This document shows, piece by piece, positions 43,566-51,971 of a stretch of DNA of 64,000 nt. The notes under the pieces were generated by a model, which saw only the letters and a list, made by a program, of their open reading frames with translations, was not told where the DNA came from and did no database searches. A program made the position numbers and the translations under genes. The DNA is from CAVVEQ01 sp963802095 (lineage in GTDB: Bacteria; Chloroflexota; Anaerolineae; Anaerolineales; Anaerolineaceae): positions 248,001 to 312,000 of the forward strand of contig CAWDHI010000002.1 in NCBI GenBank assembly GCA_963802095.1. The letters run 5' to 3'. Every line of letters begins with the position of its first letter. Position 1 is the first letter of the stretch.

Positions 43566-45044
43566 TCACATGCACCACCCCACCGCCGCTCTCGCTTTGC
43601 GCACCAATAAACCATAGTCCTGAAATCGGAGTTTCATGGGTGGCGGGTGATTGCCCATCACCGGGGGCACCCCCCCAAAACTGTGATGGCTTTGGTGGGT
43701 CCTGGTTCGGAATTCTGCTGGCGTGAGGATAATCCTGGTCCGGGTATGTTCCCGCAATCCAGGGATATGCTTTTCAGCTTCGATCAGTAGTTTTTCAGCC
43801 AGCTCCTCCCGGCGTGCTTCCCACGTACCATTTTTTAATTTGTCAGGTGCAACCGTGTAGACCGTTACAGCGTGCATCCCTGGCGGCGCCATCTCCCGGG
43901 AGTGCATCGAGGGCACGTAGATCAACAACCCTTCGCGGCCTTCGTGGTAATCCCCAGTTCGCAGGCGCTGGACTGCGCCTTCCAGGTCATCGGTGCCGTA
44001 GTAATAGCACAGCGCGGCTCGTTGGTATTGCGATGGATCAAAGTCCACCCCAAGTTGTACCATCAGCACGGATTCCATCAGCCGGTTCGATTTCACCTGT
44101 TTTACAAAATCTTCCGGCAGATTTTCCCGACCCACCAAATCGAAGAAAACCTCGTTCATCCCGCCGGATGCGATCACAATATCCGTCTGGATCTGCTCCC
44201 CATCTGCAAATACCAAACCCGCAGCCCTGCCATCTTTCACCTGGATGCGGCTCACGGTTTTTCCGGCCAGGATCGTGCCACCGTGCTGCTCGATCACCCC
44301 TGCCAGCGTGTCCACCATTCTCTGGCAGCCATTCAGCAGGTACGAGTAGGCAATTTGGGCGCTTTTCGTTCCGGGATTTGCGGGGATGCGTTTATCGAAG
44401 GCAGTTTCCAGGTGGATGCTGGGTACACCCAGAGCGGGAAATTCGCTCGGGGCGGTCACAAAATCTGCGACGATCCCAAGAAAGATGGTTTTCAACCTTG
44501 CTGATTTGAAAAAGTAATCCATCAATTGGCTTCCATTCCATTCGGCATACTTTTTAACCTTTCGAAACGCCAGCCATAATCGGATTTTCAGATACAGCGT
44601 TTCCATGCTTCCGGCGCTATCCAACTGCCGCACGAGTGAAAAAAGTTCAAGGACTCGTTCGTAGTACCGATAATACTCATCCAGGGCATGCGCTTCTTCT
44701 GGAAAGATCTCCTTGAGTTTTTCCTTCCTCCAATACGGTCCCCTGTATTCTATCGGTCTCCAAAGCGGCAATCCCATGATCTCCAACCCGCGGTCTTCGT
44801 GAATCGATGGGACCCGGTCGCTTACTCCGAGTTCCTCCAGGATCTGCCTACCCTTATCCCCGGGCGCGAATCCATCCAGCAATAGCGGACCAATATCCCA
44901 GGAGAATCCATCCTGTCTAAGTGTCGCTGTCACACCACCGATGGTCGGGAATTGTTCAAAAATCGTTACTTCATGACCAGACTTCACCAGGTATGCTCCA
45001 GCAGTCAAACCCGCCATCCCCGAACCGATGATCGCGATTTTCAT
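43566..45044 (-). CDS. phytoene-desaturase-like FAD-dependent oxidoreductase
   Basis: A 492-residue flavoprotein of the CrtI/NAD(P)-FAD family. The dinucleotide motif is at the N-terminus (MKIAIIGSGMAGLTAGAYLV) followed by HEVTIFEQFPTIGGVTATLR, and DIGPLLLDGF is the next conserved element. The C-terminus carries the FAD-closing segment about residues 455-490. No carotenoid gene is near, so desaturation of phytoene is doubtful; retinol-saturase-like or unknown lipid substrates are options. ATG at 45044 has GGAG 10 bases upstream and follows the GPH transporter stop by 7 bp, forming a two-gene operon. Confidence 0.75.
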   Translation of the reverse strand: MKIAIIGSGMAGLTAGAYLVKSGHEVTIFEQFPTIGGVTATLRQDGFSWDIGPLLLDGFAPGDKGRQILEELGVSDRVPSIHEDRGLEIMGLPLWRPIEYRGPYWRKEKLKEIFPEEAHALDEYYRYYERVLELFSLVRQLDSAGSMETLYLKIRLWLAFRKVKKYAEWNGSQLMDYFFKSARLKTIFLGIVADFVTAPSEFPALGVPSIHLETAFDKRIPANPGTKSAQIAYSYLLNGCQRMVDTLAGVIEQHGGTILAGKTVSRIQVKDGRAAGLVFADGEQIQTDIVIASGGMNEVFFDLVGRENLPEDFVKQVKSNRLMESVLMVQLGVDFDPSQYQRAALCYYYGTDDLEGAVQRLRTGDYHEGREGLLIYVPSMHSREMAPPGMHAVTVYTVAPDKLKNGTWEARREELAEKLLIEAEKHIPGLREHTRTRIILTPAEFRTRTHQSHHSFGGVPPVMGNHPPPMKLRFQDYGLLVRKARAAVGWCM

Positions 45045-45051
45045 GCTTGCT

Positions 45052-46425
45052 TCACTCCATGGAGATTGCCGTGGTTGCTTTTCGCTCCGCCAGTTGTTTG
45101 ACCAGCTCAGCATGATTCGCTCTCGTGATGGGATATCGGATCAGGATGGGCAGGCTGAACAGGATCACCACCGCCGGGACGATGCAAAAGAAAAACCGGA
45201 TCCCGAATAGCGCTTCCGAAGTTTGTTCGGCGTTGGGAACATAATTGAACCAGGCCAGTGCCCAGCCAGCCACCGCCACGCCTAATGCTCCGGTGAATTT
45301 TGATAAGAATGCCCACAATCCGTAATAAACCCCCTCCCGGCGTTCCCCGGTGAGCAGTTCATCATATTCCACAACGTCCGGCAGCATGCTCCACGGAGAT
45401 ACCCATTGGGTTGAGAATCCCATCCCCGCGACGAATGCGATCACATAGATCAATGGCGTCGGTTGATGGGGAAGCAAATATCCACATAGAATGGCAATGG
45501 AGGCGATGAATAATCCCAGCGCGTAAGCCGGACCCTTGTTGATCCGGTCTGAAAGCATCTTGGCAGGGACAAGAAAGATCCCAATGCTGACCAGCATGAC
45601 CAGAAGTACATACGACACCTCGTCCGGCATATTCAGCTGGTAGGTGATGAAATAGGGAACAAGAGCTGTAAGGATTGTAAAACTGAAACTGCTAAGAATG
45701 AACGCGTACATCAACTTGAGGAACGGTTTATTCTTGAAGGATGTACCAATCGCTTTCATGGCAGGTAGCTGGGAAGGTTCGCCCACCATTTCGCCAGTTT
45801 CCTTGATCGTTAGCGTGGTGATCAGAATCATAACTACCGCTACGGTCCCAAAAAAGGCACCGGTGGCGCTCCAGGCTTGTTGGGTGTCCAATCCCTGACC
45901 TTCAAATATACCCACCAGGATCGTCGTTAACGCTGCCCCCAGGATATACCCGAGAACACTGAAGATCATCCTCACCGAGGTCAACCCTGCCCGTTCGCTG
46001 TAATCACGGGTTATTTCAGGTGTCAGGGCATAATACGGGACCGAGGTCATGGTGTGGAATGAGTCCACCAGCAGGAAGGTGAACAGAATAGCGAAGAAAG
46101 CGGCTGATCCGGTCAAACCGTAAGGCAGCGAAAACATGATCCAGGTGGAAATTCCCAATGGAATAACCCCAATCAACATAAATATTCTCCTGCGCCCGAA
46201 CCGGGAGTGAACCCGGTCGGACCAATATCCAAAAAGCGGGTCATTGATCGCGTCCCAGGTGAGTTTCCCCACCATCAGCGCTGCACCCGCAATGGCCGGG
46301 TCGATCCCTGCCACGTCGGTGTAATAGAAGAGAAGGAAGAACTGGATGGAGGATGTGATCAGGGCAAAACCTAAATCAGCAACCCCGTAACGGGTTTTAA
46401 AACCAGCCGAGAGTTTTTTGATCAT
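45052..46425 (-). CDS. GPH-family sugar:cation symporter (paralogue 1)
   Basis: A 457-residue, 12-helix MFS protein of the glycoside-pentoside-hexuronide family. Typical motifs are YGVADLGFALITSSIQFFLLFYYTDVAG (start of helix 1) and WDAINDPLFGYWSDRVHSRFGRRR, with the conserved DP and RFGRRR signature. ATG at 46425 (AAAGGAC upstream) is chosen over an upstream in-frame start because homology begins there. It is co-transcribed with the FAD oxidoreductase. A second GPH gene of the window (53623) shares the same layout. Substrate unknown. Confidence 0.86.
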   Translation of the reverse strand: MIKKLSAGFKTRYGVADLGFALITSSIQFFLLFYYTDVAGIDPAIAGAALMVGKLTWDAINDPLFGYWSDRVHSRFGRRRIFMLIGVIPLGISTWIMFSLPYGLTGSAAFFAILFTFLLVDSFHTMTSVPYYALTPEITRDYSERAGLTSVRMIFSVLGYILGAALTTILVGIFEGQGLDTQQAWSATGAFFGTVAVVMILITTLTIKETGEMVGEPSQLPAMKAIGTSFKNKPFLKLMYAFILSSFSFTILTALVPYFITYQLNMPDEVSYVLLVMLVSIGIFLVPAKMLSDRINKGPAYALGLFIASIAILCGYLLPHQPTPLIYVIAFVAGMGFSTQWVSPWSMLPDVVEYDELLTGERREGVYYGLWAFLSKFTGALGVAVAGWALAWFNYVPNAEQTSEALFGIRFFFCIVPAVVILFSLPILIRYPITRANHAELVKQLAERKATTAISME

Positions 46426-46615
46426 GGTGTCCTTTAATAGACGCGGATTGTCTTTCGGATTCAAGTATTGTAGCAGAACTAAATACATCCATATCCACAA
46501 TTCATCCACCTCCAGGAAGGGATATTCGAAACACTTTACTTCCAGGACTAACGTTCTTTTTTCAGTCGATCAGTTCACAAAAACTGTTATCGGAAACAAA
46601 CTCCAAGAATGCGAA

Positions 46616-46652
46616 AATAGTTTGAATGATCTTTCTGATCTTTCAAACTATT
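46616..46652 (-). terminator. long inverted repeat after msrPQ
   Basis: AATAGTTTGAA (46616-46626) and TTCAAACTATT (46642-46652) form an 11-bp stem with a 15-nt loop, then TTTTC on the minus strand. It could terminate msrPQ or serve as an operator for the GPH gene. Confidence 0.5.
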
Positions 46653-46691
46653 CTTATCAAGGCAAATTAATCAGAAATTGTTTGTTTTAAT

Positions 46692-47297
46692 CTAACGTTT
46701 GATGATTCCAGGGATTCTAAGAACCAGCAGGAGAAGAACTATCACGGCATAGATTAATGGTAGCGTGTAATTTCCCTGCAGCTGGAAGATATTGCCTTTC
46801 ACGACCATACCATAATGTAATATCACCAGAGGGGAAAGAATATAGACCAACCTGTGAAGCCGCTTCCAATTCTTCCCAAGCCGGTTTTGCCAATACCGGG
46901 TGGAGGTGACCACCAGGGGGATCAAAATAAGCAAGGCAATCCCCCCAATGATAATGAACTGGCGGCGAGTGAGTTCTTCGAGGATCAATCCCAGTGCAAA
47001 CCCATAATCGAGAACTATGAAAATCGCCACATGGATGAATGCGTAGAGTGCACCATACAATCCAAGTGCTTTTCTCCTCTTTATGAATTCACCGCTTTTT
47101 GTGATCGTGCTGAAGGGAGTGCAGGCCAGGGAAAGAACAAGAAACAATAACGCCAACCTTCCAGTTTGATGTTCAAGCTCCAGGATGGGGTTCGCCCCCA
47201 TATTCCTGGAAAGATACTGGTAGGCTAGGACCACCAGGGGGATGATCCCACACAGGTGCACAATAATCTGTAGAATTGTTGGTCGTTTCTCAAGCAA
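46692..47297 (-). CDS. msrQ: heme-binding membrane subunit MsrQ
   Basis: A 201-residue ferric-reductase-like membrane protein with six hydrophobic segments. It carries quinone-derived electrons to MsrP for repair of oxidised methionines outside the membrane. The heme-ligand histidines fit family positions (ALYAFIHVAIFIVLD, RLHRLVYILSPLVILHYGMV). The start TTG at 47297 directly abuts the msrP stop codon (TGATTG), which suggests translational coupling. Confidence 0.87.
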   Translation of the reverse strand: MLEKRPTILQIIVHLCGIIPLVVLAYQYLSRNMGANPILELEHQTGRLALLFLVLSLACTPFSTITKSGEFIKRRKALGLYGALYAFIHVAIFIVLDYGFALGLILEELTRRQFIIIGGIALLILIPLVVTSTRYWQNRLGKNWKRLHRLVYILSPLVILHYGMVVKGNIFQLQGNYTLPLIYAVIVLLLLVLRIPGIIKR

Positions 47298-48257
47298 TCA
47301 GTAGCTCGCTCCCAGGTCCATCCCCGAGTATAGACTCGCAACCTCATCCTCATAGCCATTAAACATCAATGTTTTTCGTCTGCCGTTCTCGCCGATCCGC
47401 CTCTCCGTTGCTTGGGACCAGCGAGGATGATCCACATCAGGATTGACATTTGCAAAAAATCCATACTCGCGAGGATTAATTGTGTTCCACATAGTATCCG
47501 GTTTTTCAGCGACAAGTTCGATCTTGTTTATGGACTTAATCGACTTAAAGCCATATTTCCAGGGTACCACCACCCGGACCCCTCCCCCATTCTGCGCTGG
47601 AAGTTCCCCGCCATACAAACCGGTAGCCAGGATTGCAAGGTTGTGCATTGCCTCATCGAGTCGCAAGCCTTCCTGGTAAGGCCAGGGGTAGGAATAATCG
47701 CTCAACCCTGGCATCTCATCCGGGCGGGTTACGGTCTCAAATCGAACGAATTTAGCTTCCGATTTGGGAAAAACAGCTTCCAATAAACGGGAGATGGGAA
47801 AACCTACCCATGGGATCACCATGCTCCAGGCTTCCACGCAGCGCATTCGAAATATTTGTTCTTCCGGTTGAAATATTTCTACAAGGCTCGCTCCATTGAA
47901 GATTTGTGGTTTATCTACCAAACCAGAGACCTCCAAACTCCAGGGTGAGGTTTTGAAATCTTTCGAGAGTGCTTTTACAGAAGTTTTATCTGTGGTGAAT
48001 TCGTAATAGTTGTTGTATCCTGTTACCTGGTCATAAGGGGTAGCTGCGTTACCCAATTCATCCGTCAGGCCGGAGGGGAGAGCTGTTCCAGAGGGAGTGG
48101 TCAATGGATCCGTAGTTTTTCCAGGCACGCAGGCAGCCAGAACCATACTTCCAGCCAATAATCCTGTTGAGCGGATGAAGTTCCGGCGGGAGAGATAAAG
48201 GTCTTTTGGGGTGATCTCGGTGGAATCGATGGATTTTTGTTTAGGCCTCTGAGGCAT
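47298..48257 (-). CDS. msrP: protein-methionine-sulfoxide reductase catalytic subunit MsrP
   Basis: Molybdopterin enzyme of the sulfite-oxidase fold, exported folded. The Tat signal SRRNFIRSTGLLAGSMVLAAC is at residues 24-44 and ends in a lipobox-like LAAC, so the protein may be a Tat-exported lipoprotein. The Mo-ligand cysteine is in FRMRCVEAWSMVIPW. NYYEFTTDK and WKYGFKSIKSI are further family blocks. The length (319) matches YedY/MsrP. GAAAGGA precedes the ATG. Confidence 0.9.
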   Translation of the reverse strand: MPQRPKQKSIDSTEITPKDLYLSRRNFIRSTGLLAGSMVLAACVPGKTTDPLTTPSGTALPSGLTDELGNAATPYDQVTGYNNYYEFTTDKTSVKALSKDFKTSPWSLEVSGLVDKPQIFNGASLVEIFQPEEQIFRMRCVEAWSMVIPWVGFPISRLLEAVFPKSEAKFVRFETVTRPDEMPGLSDYSYPWPYQEGLRLDEAMHNLAILATGLYGGELPAQNGGGVRVVVPWKYGFKSIKSINKIELVAEKPDTMWNTINPREYGFFANVNPDVDHPRWSQATERRIGENGRRKTLMFNGYEDEVASLYSGMDLGASY

Positions 48258-48464
48258 GGCGTTCCTTTCATGTTTTCCGTATTCAATATATTGATTGTAT
48301 CAACACATCCATCGCAAACAAGGTTTGTACATGGTTTTGAAGGGTTGTGCTTCTACTTGAATAATTCGGAGAATATAGATATTTCTTATCTAATTATCCT
48401 GCATAAACTTAAAATAATTCGCAGAATTAACTGAGAATTTGATGAAAAACTGAAAAACTCATTG

Positions 48465-48501
48465 TTGTATATTACGCAATCGGTTTGTATAATATTCAAC
48501 T
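48465..48501 (+). promoter_or_regulatory. iclR promoter, possibly leaderless
   Basis: TTGTAT (48465-48470), a 17-bp spacer and TATAAT (48488-48493) form a near-consensus promoter. The start codon is only 8 bases after the -10 box and no Shine-Dalgarno sequence is present, so the transcript may have little or no 5' leader. Confidence 0.6.
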
Positions 48502-49239
48502 ATGAGCGAAATCCAATCGCTGGGACGGGGTTTACGCATCCTTGATACCTTGGGCGAAACCCTGGATGGGGCGAGTATTTCCGAACTTGCGGATCAACTT
48601 GGGGTGGATAAAGGCACGGCATCGCGCCTGGTCTCGACTCTTGTTCAATATGGATACGCTGAGAAAGACGAAAATACCCGTCGATTTTTTCCGGGCAACC
48701 GGGTGGTGGTACTCAGCCGTAGCGTACTCAATAGGCTTCCGCTGCGCGAAGCTGCTAAGCCATTTCTAAAAGAGTTGATGGAAAGGACCGGTGAATGCGC
48801 TCACCTTGCCGTCTTCTCTCAAGGGAAAGCTCTTTATATCGATCAGGTGGAATCCCCTGCCACGTTGAGGGTGAATGCACAGGTGGGTACCATGAACCCA
48901 TTGCATTGCACCGCGTTGGGGAAGGTTATTCTTGCGTTCTGCGGTGCGGATATCCCTTCCGAGCTGGAATCGTTCACCCCTGCCACCATCATCGATAAGT
49001 CACGGCTTAAAGCTCAAATCGAACAGATCTTTCAACGGGGTTACGCAGTTGATGACCAGGAGTTCGATACTGGTGTCCGTTGCATCGCAGCGCCGGTTTT
49101 CGACTTTCGCGGAAAAGGGATCGCTTCGATCGGCATTTCCGGGCCTGCAAGTCGTATCACCGCTGCAAAGGTGAATCCTCTTGCTAAGATCGTCTCTGGA
49201 ATTGCCAGGGGTCTATCCGACCGAATGATTCGTAGTTAA
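48502..49239 (+). CDS. IclR-family transcriptional regulator
   Basis: A 245-residue regulator: N-terminal winged helix (SLGRGLRILDTLGETLDGAS, ISELADQLGVDKGTASRLVS) and C-terminal IclR ligand-binding domain (GECAHLAVFSQGKALYIDQV, NPLHCTALGKVILA, DDQEFDTGVRCIAAPVFDF). It is the first gene of the sugar operon, 20 bp before the TPP enzyme, and probably senses a pathway intermediate. IclR members act as repressors or activators; sequence does not tell which. Confidence 0.92.
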   Translation: MSEIQSLGRGLRILDTLGETLDGASISELADQLGVDKGTASRLVSTLVQYGYAEKDENTRRFFPGNRVVVLSRSVLNRLPLREAAKPFLKELMERTGECAHLAVFSQGKALYIDQVESPATLRVNAQVGTMNPLHCTALGKVILAFCGADIPSELESFTPATIIDKSRLKAQIEQIFQRGYAVDDQEFDTGVRCIAAPVFDFRGKGIASIGISGPASRITAAKVNPLAKIVSGIARGLSDRMIRS

Positions 49240-49259
49240 AACCAAAAAACGAGGTTGTA

Positions 49260-51113
49260 ATGCCGCATCTACCGGAAAGAGATGAACTTGCCCACCAGCG
49301 CAGCAATCACGCTGAGTTGCTTTCCCAGAGTGAGCTCCCCTCTACGCTTTCACTCACCCTCTCTGAAGCACTGGTGATAGGTCTTCTGCGACAGGGGGTA
49401 AAAACATATCTCACCGTCCTCGGTCATGGATCAACTGAATTCGGAGAGGTCCTGCGCATCTACCAGCAGGCCGGGTTACTACGAACATACGGATTACGAA
49501 GCGAGATAGAAGCCTCCCACGCGGCCACAGCGCTGCGCTGGGTGACTGGTGAAAAGGCGGCGGTGGTGACCTCCATTGGTCCCGGCGCGCTCCAGGCCTT
49601 GGCAGCTTCCATAGCGCCTGCCTCGGATGGCATAGGGATCTGGTATCTCCTTGGAGATGAAACCAGCGAGGATGAAGGGTATAACATGCAGCAGATACCC
49701 AAGCATGAACAGGGTTCATTTGAAAAACTATTTGGATCGCTGGGTAGAGCCTATTCACTCCATACTCCCCTCGCCTTATCATCTGCTCTTAATCGCGGCA
49801 GGGCGGTTGTGGATCACCCCTTCCGTGCTGGTCCCTTCTTCCTGCTTATGCCCATGAATACCCAGGCAGCCTGGTTGGTTGATTTCAACCTGGATGAACT
49901 TACAGAATCACGGGATATCCAAATCGGTGCATCCCCCGGGGATTATTCAGAAGCGTCAGAATGGATCCATGAAGCGAAGAAGATTATTGTAAAAGTCGGC
50001 GGAGGTGGAAGGGATGCCGGGCTGCAGTTGATACAGCTATTAGATCGCTCCGGTGGGGTGCTTGTCCACACACCCATCGCCACCGGTTGCATCCCCTACT
50101 CCGATTCGCGTAATATGGCTGTGGGCGGCTCCAAGGGTTCGCTCTGCGGTAATTTCGCCATGGAAAACGCCGATCTGCTCATCGCTATCGGTACCCGTGC
50201 GGTTTGCCAGTCGGATTGCTCGCGCTCCGGGTATCCCAATGTAACACGGGTGATCAATATTAATGCTGACCTGGAAGACGCAATCCACTACAGCCACACC
50301 CTGGCTTTGGTGGGGGATGTTCGCGCAACATTAGAGCTTTTAAACCATTCCCTTGGAGAGTCCACTAGCATAAAAAGGGAATGGGTTACGGAATGCGCCT
50401 GGAAAAAGGAATCCTGGCAGATTTTCAAAAGTGAACGCATCAAGAACCCGGTGCTCCTCGACAAATACTGGGGGAGACCGGTCCTCACCCAACCAGCTGC
50501 GATCAAAATCGTAACGGATTGGGTAAAAGCAAGGTCGATCCCCGTTTTTTTTGATGCCGGGGATGTGCAGGCAAACGGCTTCCAAATCGTGGAAGACGAC
50601 CGCCCGGGGCAAACATTCACCGAAACCGGCGCTTCCTACATGGGTTTTGCAGTTTCCGCCCTGCTCTCCACTGGGATCGCATCCAAACCCTATTATGCGC
50701 TGGCACTCACCGGCGATGGCTCATTCACCATGAATCCACAGATCCTGATCGATGGCGTGGAACACGGCGTGCAGGGATGCATCCTACTCCTCGATAACGG
50801 TCGCATGGGCGCTATCACCGGGTTGCAAATTGACCAGTATGGGCAGGAGTTTGCTACTGCAAACAGTATCCAGGTCGACTACCTCTCCTGGGCAAAATCA
50901 GTACCAGGCGTTCTAGCCCTGGATGGGGGTAATGCGCCAGCTTCGCTTCTCGCCGCCCTGGAAAAAGTCGGCAACCACGCGGGTCTTTCCTTGATCCATG
51001 TGCCCGTGTACTTCGGTTCGGACCCGCTTGGCGGTATGGGTGTTTACGGGCGCTGGAATGTGGGCAACTGGTGCGAGAATGTACAATCCTTGCGCCATCA
51101 GATTGGTTTGTAA
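49260..51113 (+). CDS. IolD-like thiamine-diphosphate enzyme
   Basis: A 617-residue TPP enzyme with the acetolactate-synthase/IolD layout: pyrimidine domain first (TVLGHGSTEFGEVLRIY, catalytic Glu about residue 82 in LRSEIEASHAATALRW), central domain, and PP domain with the TPP motif GDGSFTMNPQ...LLLDNGRMG. The GHG stretch and the GDETSEDEGYNMQQIP segment point to IolD (trihydroxycyclohexane-dione hydrolase) relatives rather than acetolactate synthase, but no other iol genes accompany it. It probably cleaves a C-C bond in a cyclic or branched polyol derivative. GAGGT precedes the ATG. Confidence 0.8.
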   Translation: MPHLPERDELAHQRSNHAELLSQSELPSTLSLTLSEALVIGLLRQGVKTYLTVLGHGSTEFGEVLRIYQQAGLLRTYGLRSEIEASHAATALRWVTGEKAAVVTSIGPGALQALAASIAPASDGIGIWYLLGDETSEDEGYNMQQIPKHEQGSFEKLFGSLGRAYSLHTPLALSSALNRGRAVVDHPFRAGPFFLLMPMNTQAAWLVDFNLDELTESRDIQIGASPGDYSEASEWIHEAKKIIVKVGGGGRDAGLQLIQLLDRSGGVLVHTPIATGCIPYSDSRNMAVGGSKGSLCGNFAMENADLLIAIGTRAVCQSDCSRSGYPNVTRVININADLEDAIHYSHTLALVGDVRATLELLNHSLGESTSIKREWVTECAWKKESWQIFKSERIKNPVLLDKYWGRPVLTQPAAIKIVTDWVKARSIPVFFDAGDVQANGFQIVEDDRPGQTFTETGASYMGFAVSALLSTGIASKPYYALALTGDGSFTMNPQILIDGVEHGVQGCILLLDNGRMGAITGLQIDQYGQEFATANSIQVDYLSWAKSVPGVLALDGGNAPASLLAALEKVGNHAGLSLIHVPVYFGSDPLGGMGVYGRWNVGNWCENVQSLRHQIGL

Positions 51114-51129
51114 AAAATAGAGAGGTGAA

Positions 51130-51971
51130 ATGAGCTCATTGTCCCCCCAAAGAATCCTTGAGCTGGAGGAAATCGCCCGCCAGTTGCGCGTGGATAGCCT
51201 TCGATTCATCCATCGACGGGGATCCGGTCATCCCGGTGGTGCTCTTTCGGCTGCCGAAATCATGGCCGCACTCTACTTTGAGATAATGCGCATCGATCCC
51301 ACCCGGCCAAATTGGGAAGACCGCGACCGCTTTATCCTTAGTAAGGGTCATGCATCAGCGGTACTCTATGCTGCCCTCACCCGCCGTGGATTCTATCCGG
51401 TATCCGAAATGGACACCTGGGGCGAGATCGACTGCCCCCACCAAGGTCACCCGGACCGTTTGAAAACGCCAGGGGTGGATATGACCAGCGGGCTGCTTGG
51501 ACACGGTGTGGCGGTTGGTGCAGGACTGGCATTGGCCGCTCGATTAAAAAACAAAAATACCGCACCTTCGTCCTGCTGGGAGACGGCGAATCCCAAGGCG
51601 GAATCGTCTGGGAGGGCGCCGCGGTGGCAGCCAAATACCGCCTCGCTAATCTCACCTGCATCCTGGATTACAACGATGTGCAACTGGATGGTCCGGTGCA
51701 TGAGGTTATGCCTCTGGAGCCGATCTTGGATAAGTGGAGAGCATATCGCTGGCATGTCCTTGAGATCGATGGGCACGATATCCGCCAGGTTGTGGAGGGC
51801 TTGCGTTTTGCCGCCCAGGTACACGAAAAGCCCACAATCCTCATAGCCCGCACCACCAAGGGCAGAGGAGTTTCTTTCATGGAAAACAATTCCTTCTGGC
51901 ATGGGAATGTACCGAACTGCGATCAGCTCAGCCAAGCCCTCATGGAACTGGGGGAGGTGAACCATGGCTGA
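51130..51971 (+). CDS. split transketolase, N-terminal subunit, interrupted by a -1 frameshift
   Basis: N-terminal, TPP-binding half of a two-subunit transketolase (HRRGSGHPGGALSAAEIMAA, SKGHASAVLYAAL, SGLLGHGVAVGAGLALAA, then LLGDGESQGGIVWEG and LDYNDVQLDG). The reading frame breaks at 51552: the first frame runs 51130-51846, the rest of the domain is in the -1 frame to 51971. Exactly at the break is a perfect in-frame slippery heptamer, A AAA AAC (51546-51552). A -1 slip yields about 280 residues, the normal size. This may be programmed frameshifting, a real mutation, or a lost A in an A-run during sequencing. The usual QEG glutamate after GDGE is Gly here. AGAGAGGTG precedes the ATG. It overlaps the C-subunit by 8 bp. 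Confidence 0.85.

Noticed and set aside
43566..45044. Carotenoid biosynthesis gene (crtI)
   Set aside because: No phytoene synthase or other crt gene nearby, and the partner is a sugar symporter; kept as a CrtI-like oxidoreductase of unknown substrate.
51130..51846. Transketolase N-subunit as a 238-residue gene ending at 51846
   Set aside because: The last 98 codons after 51552 lose all family similarity, while the -1 frame restores it, so the simple reading is wrong.
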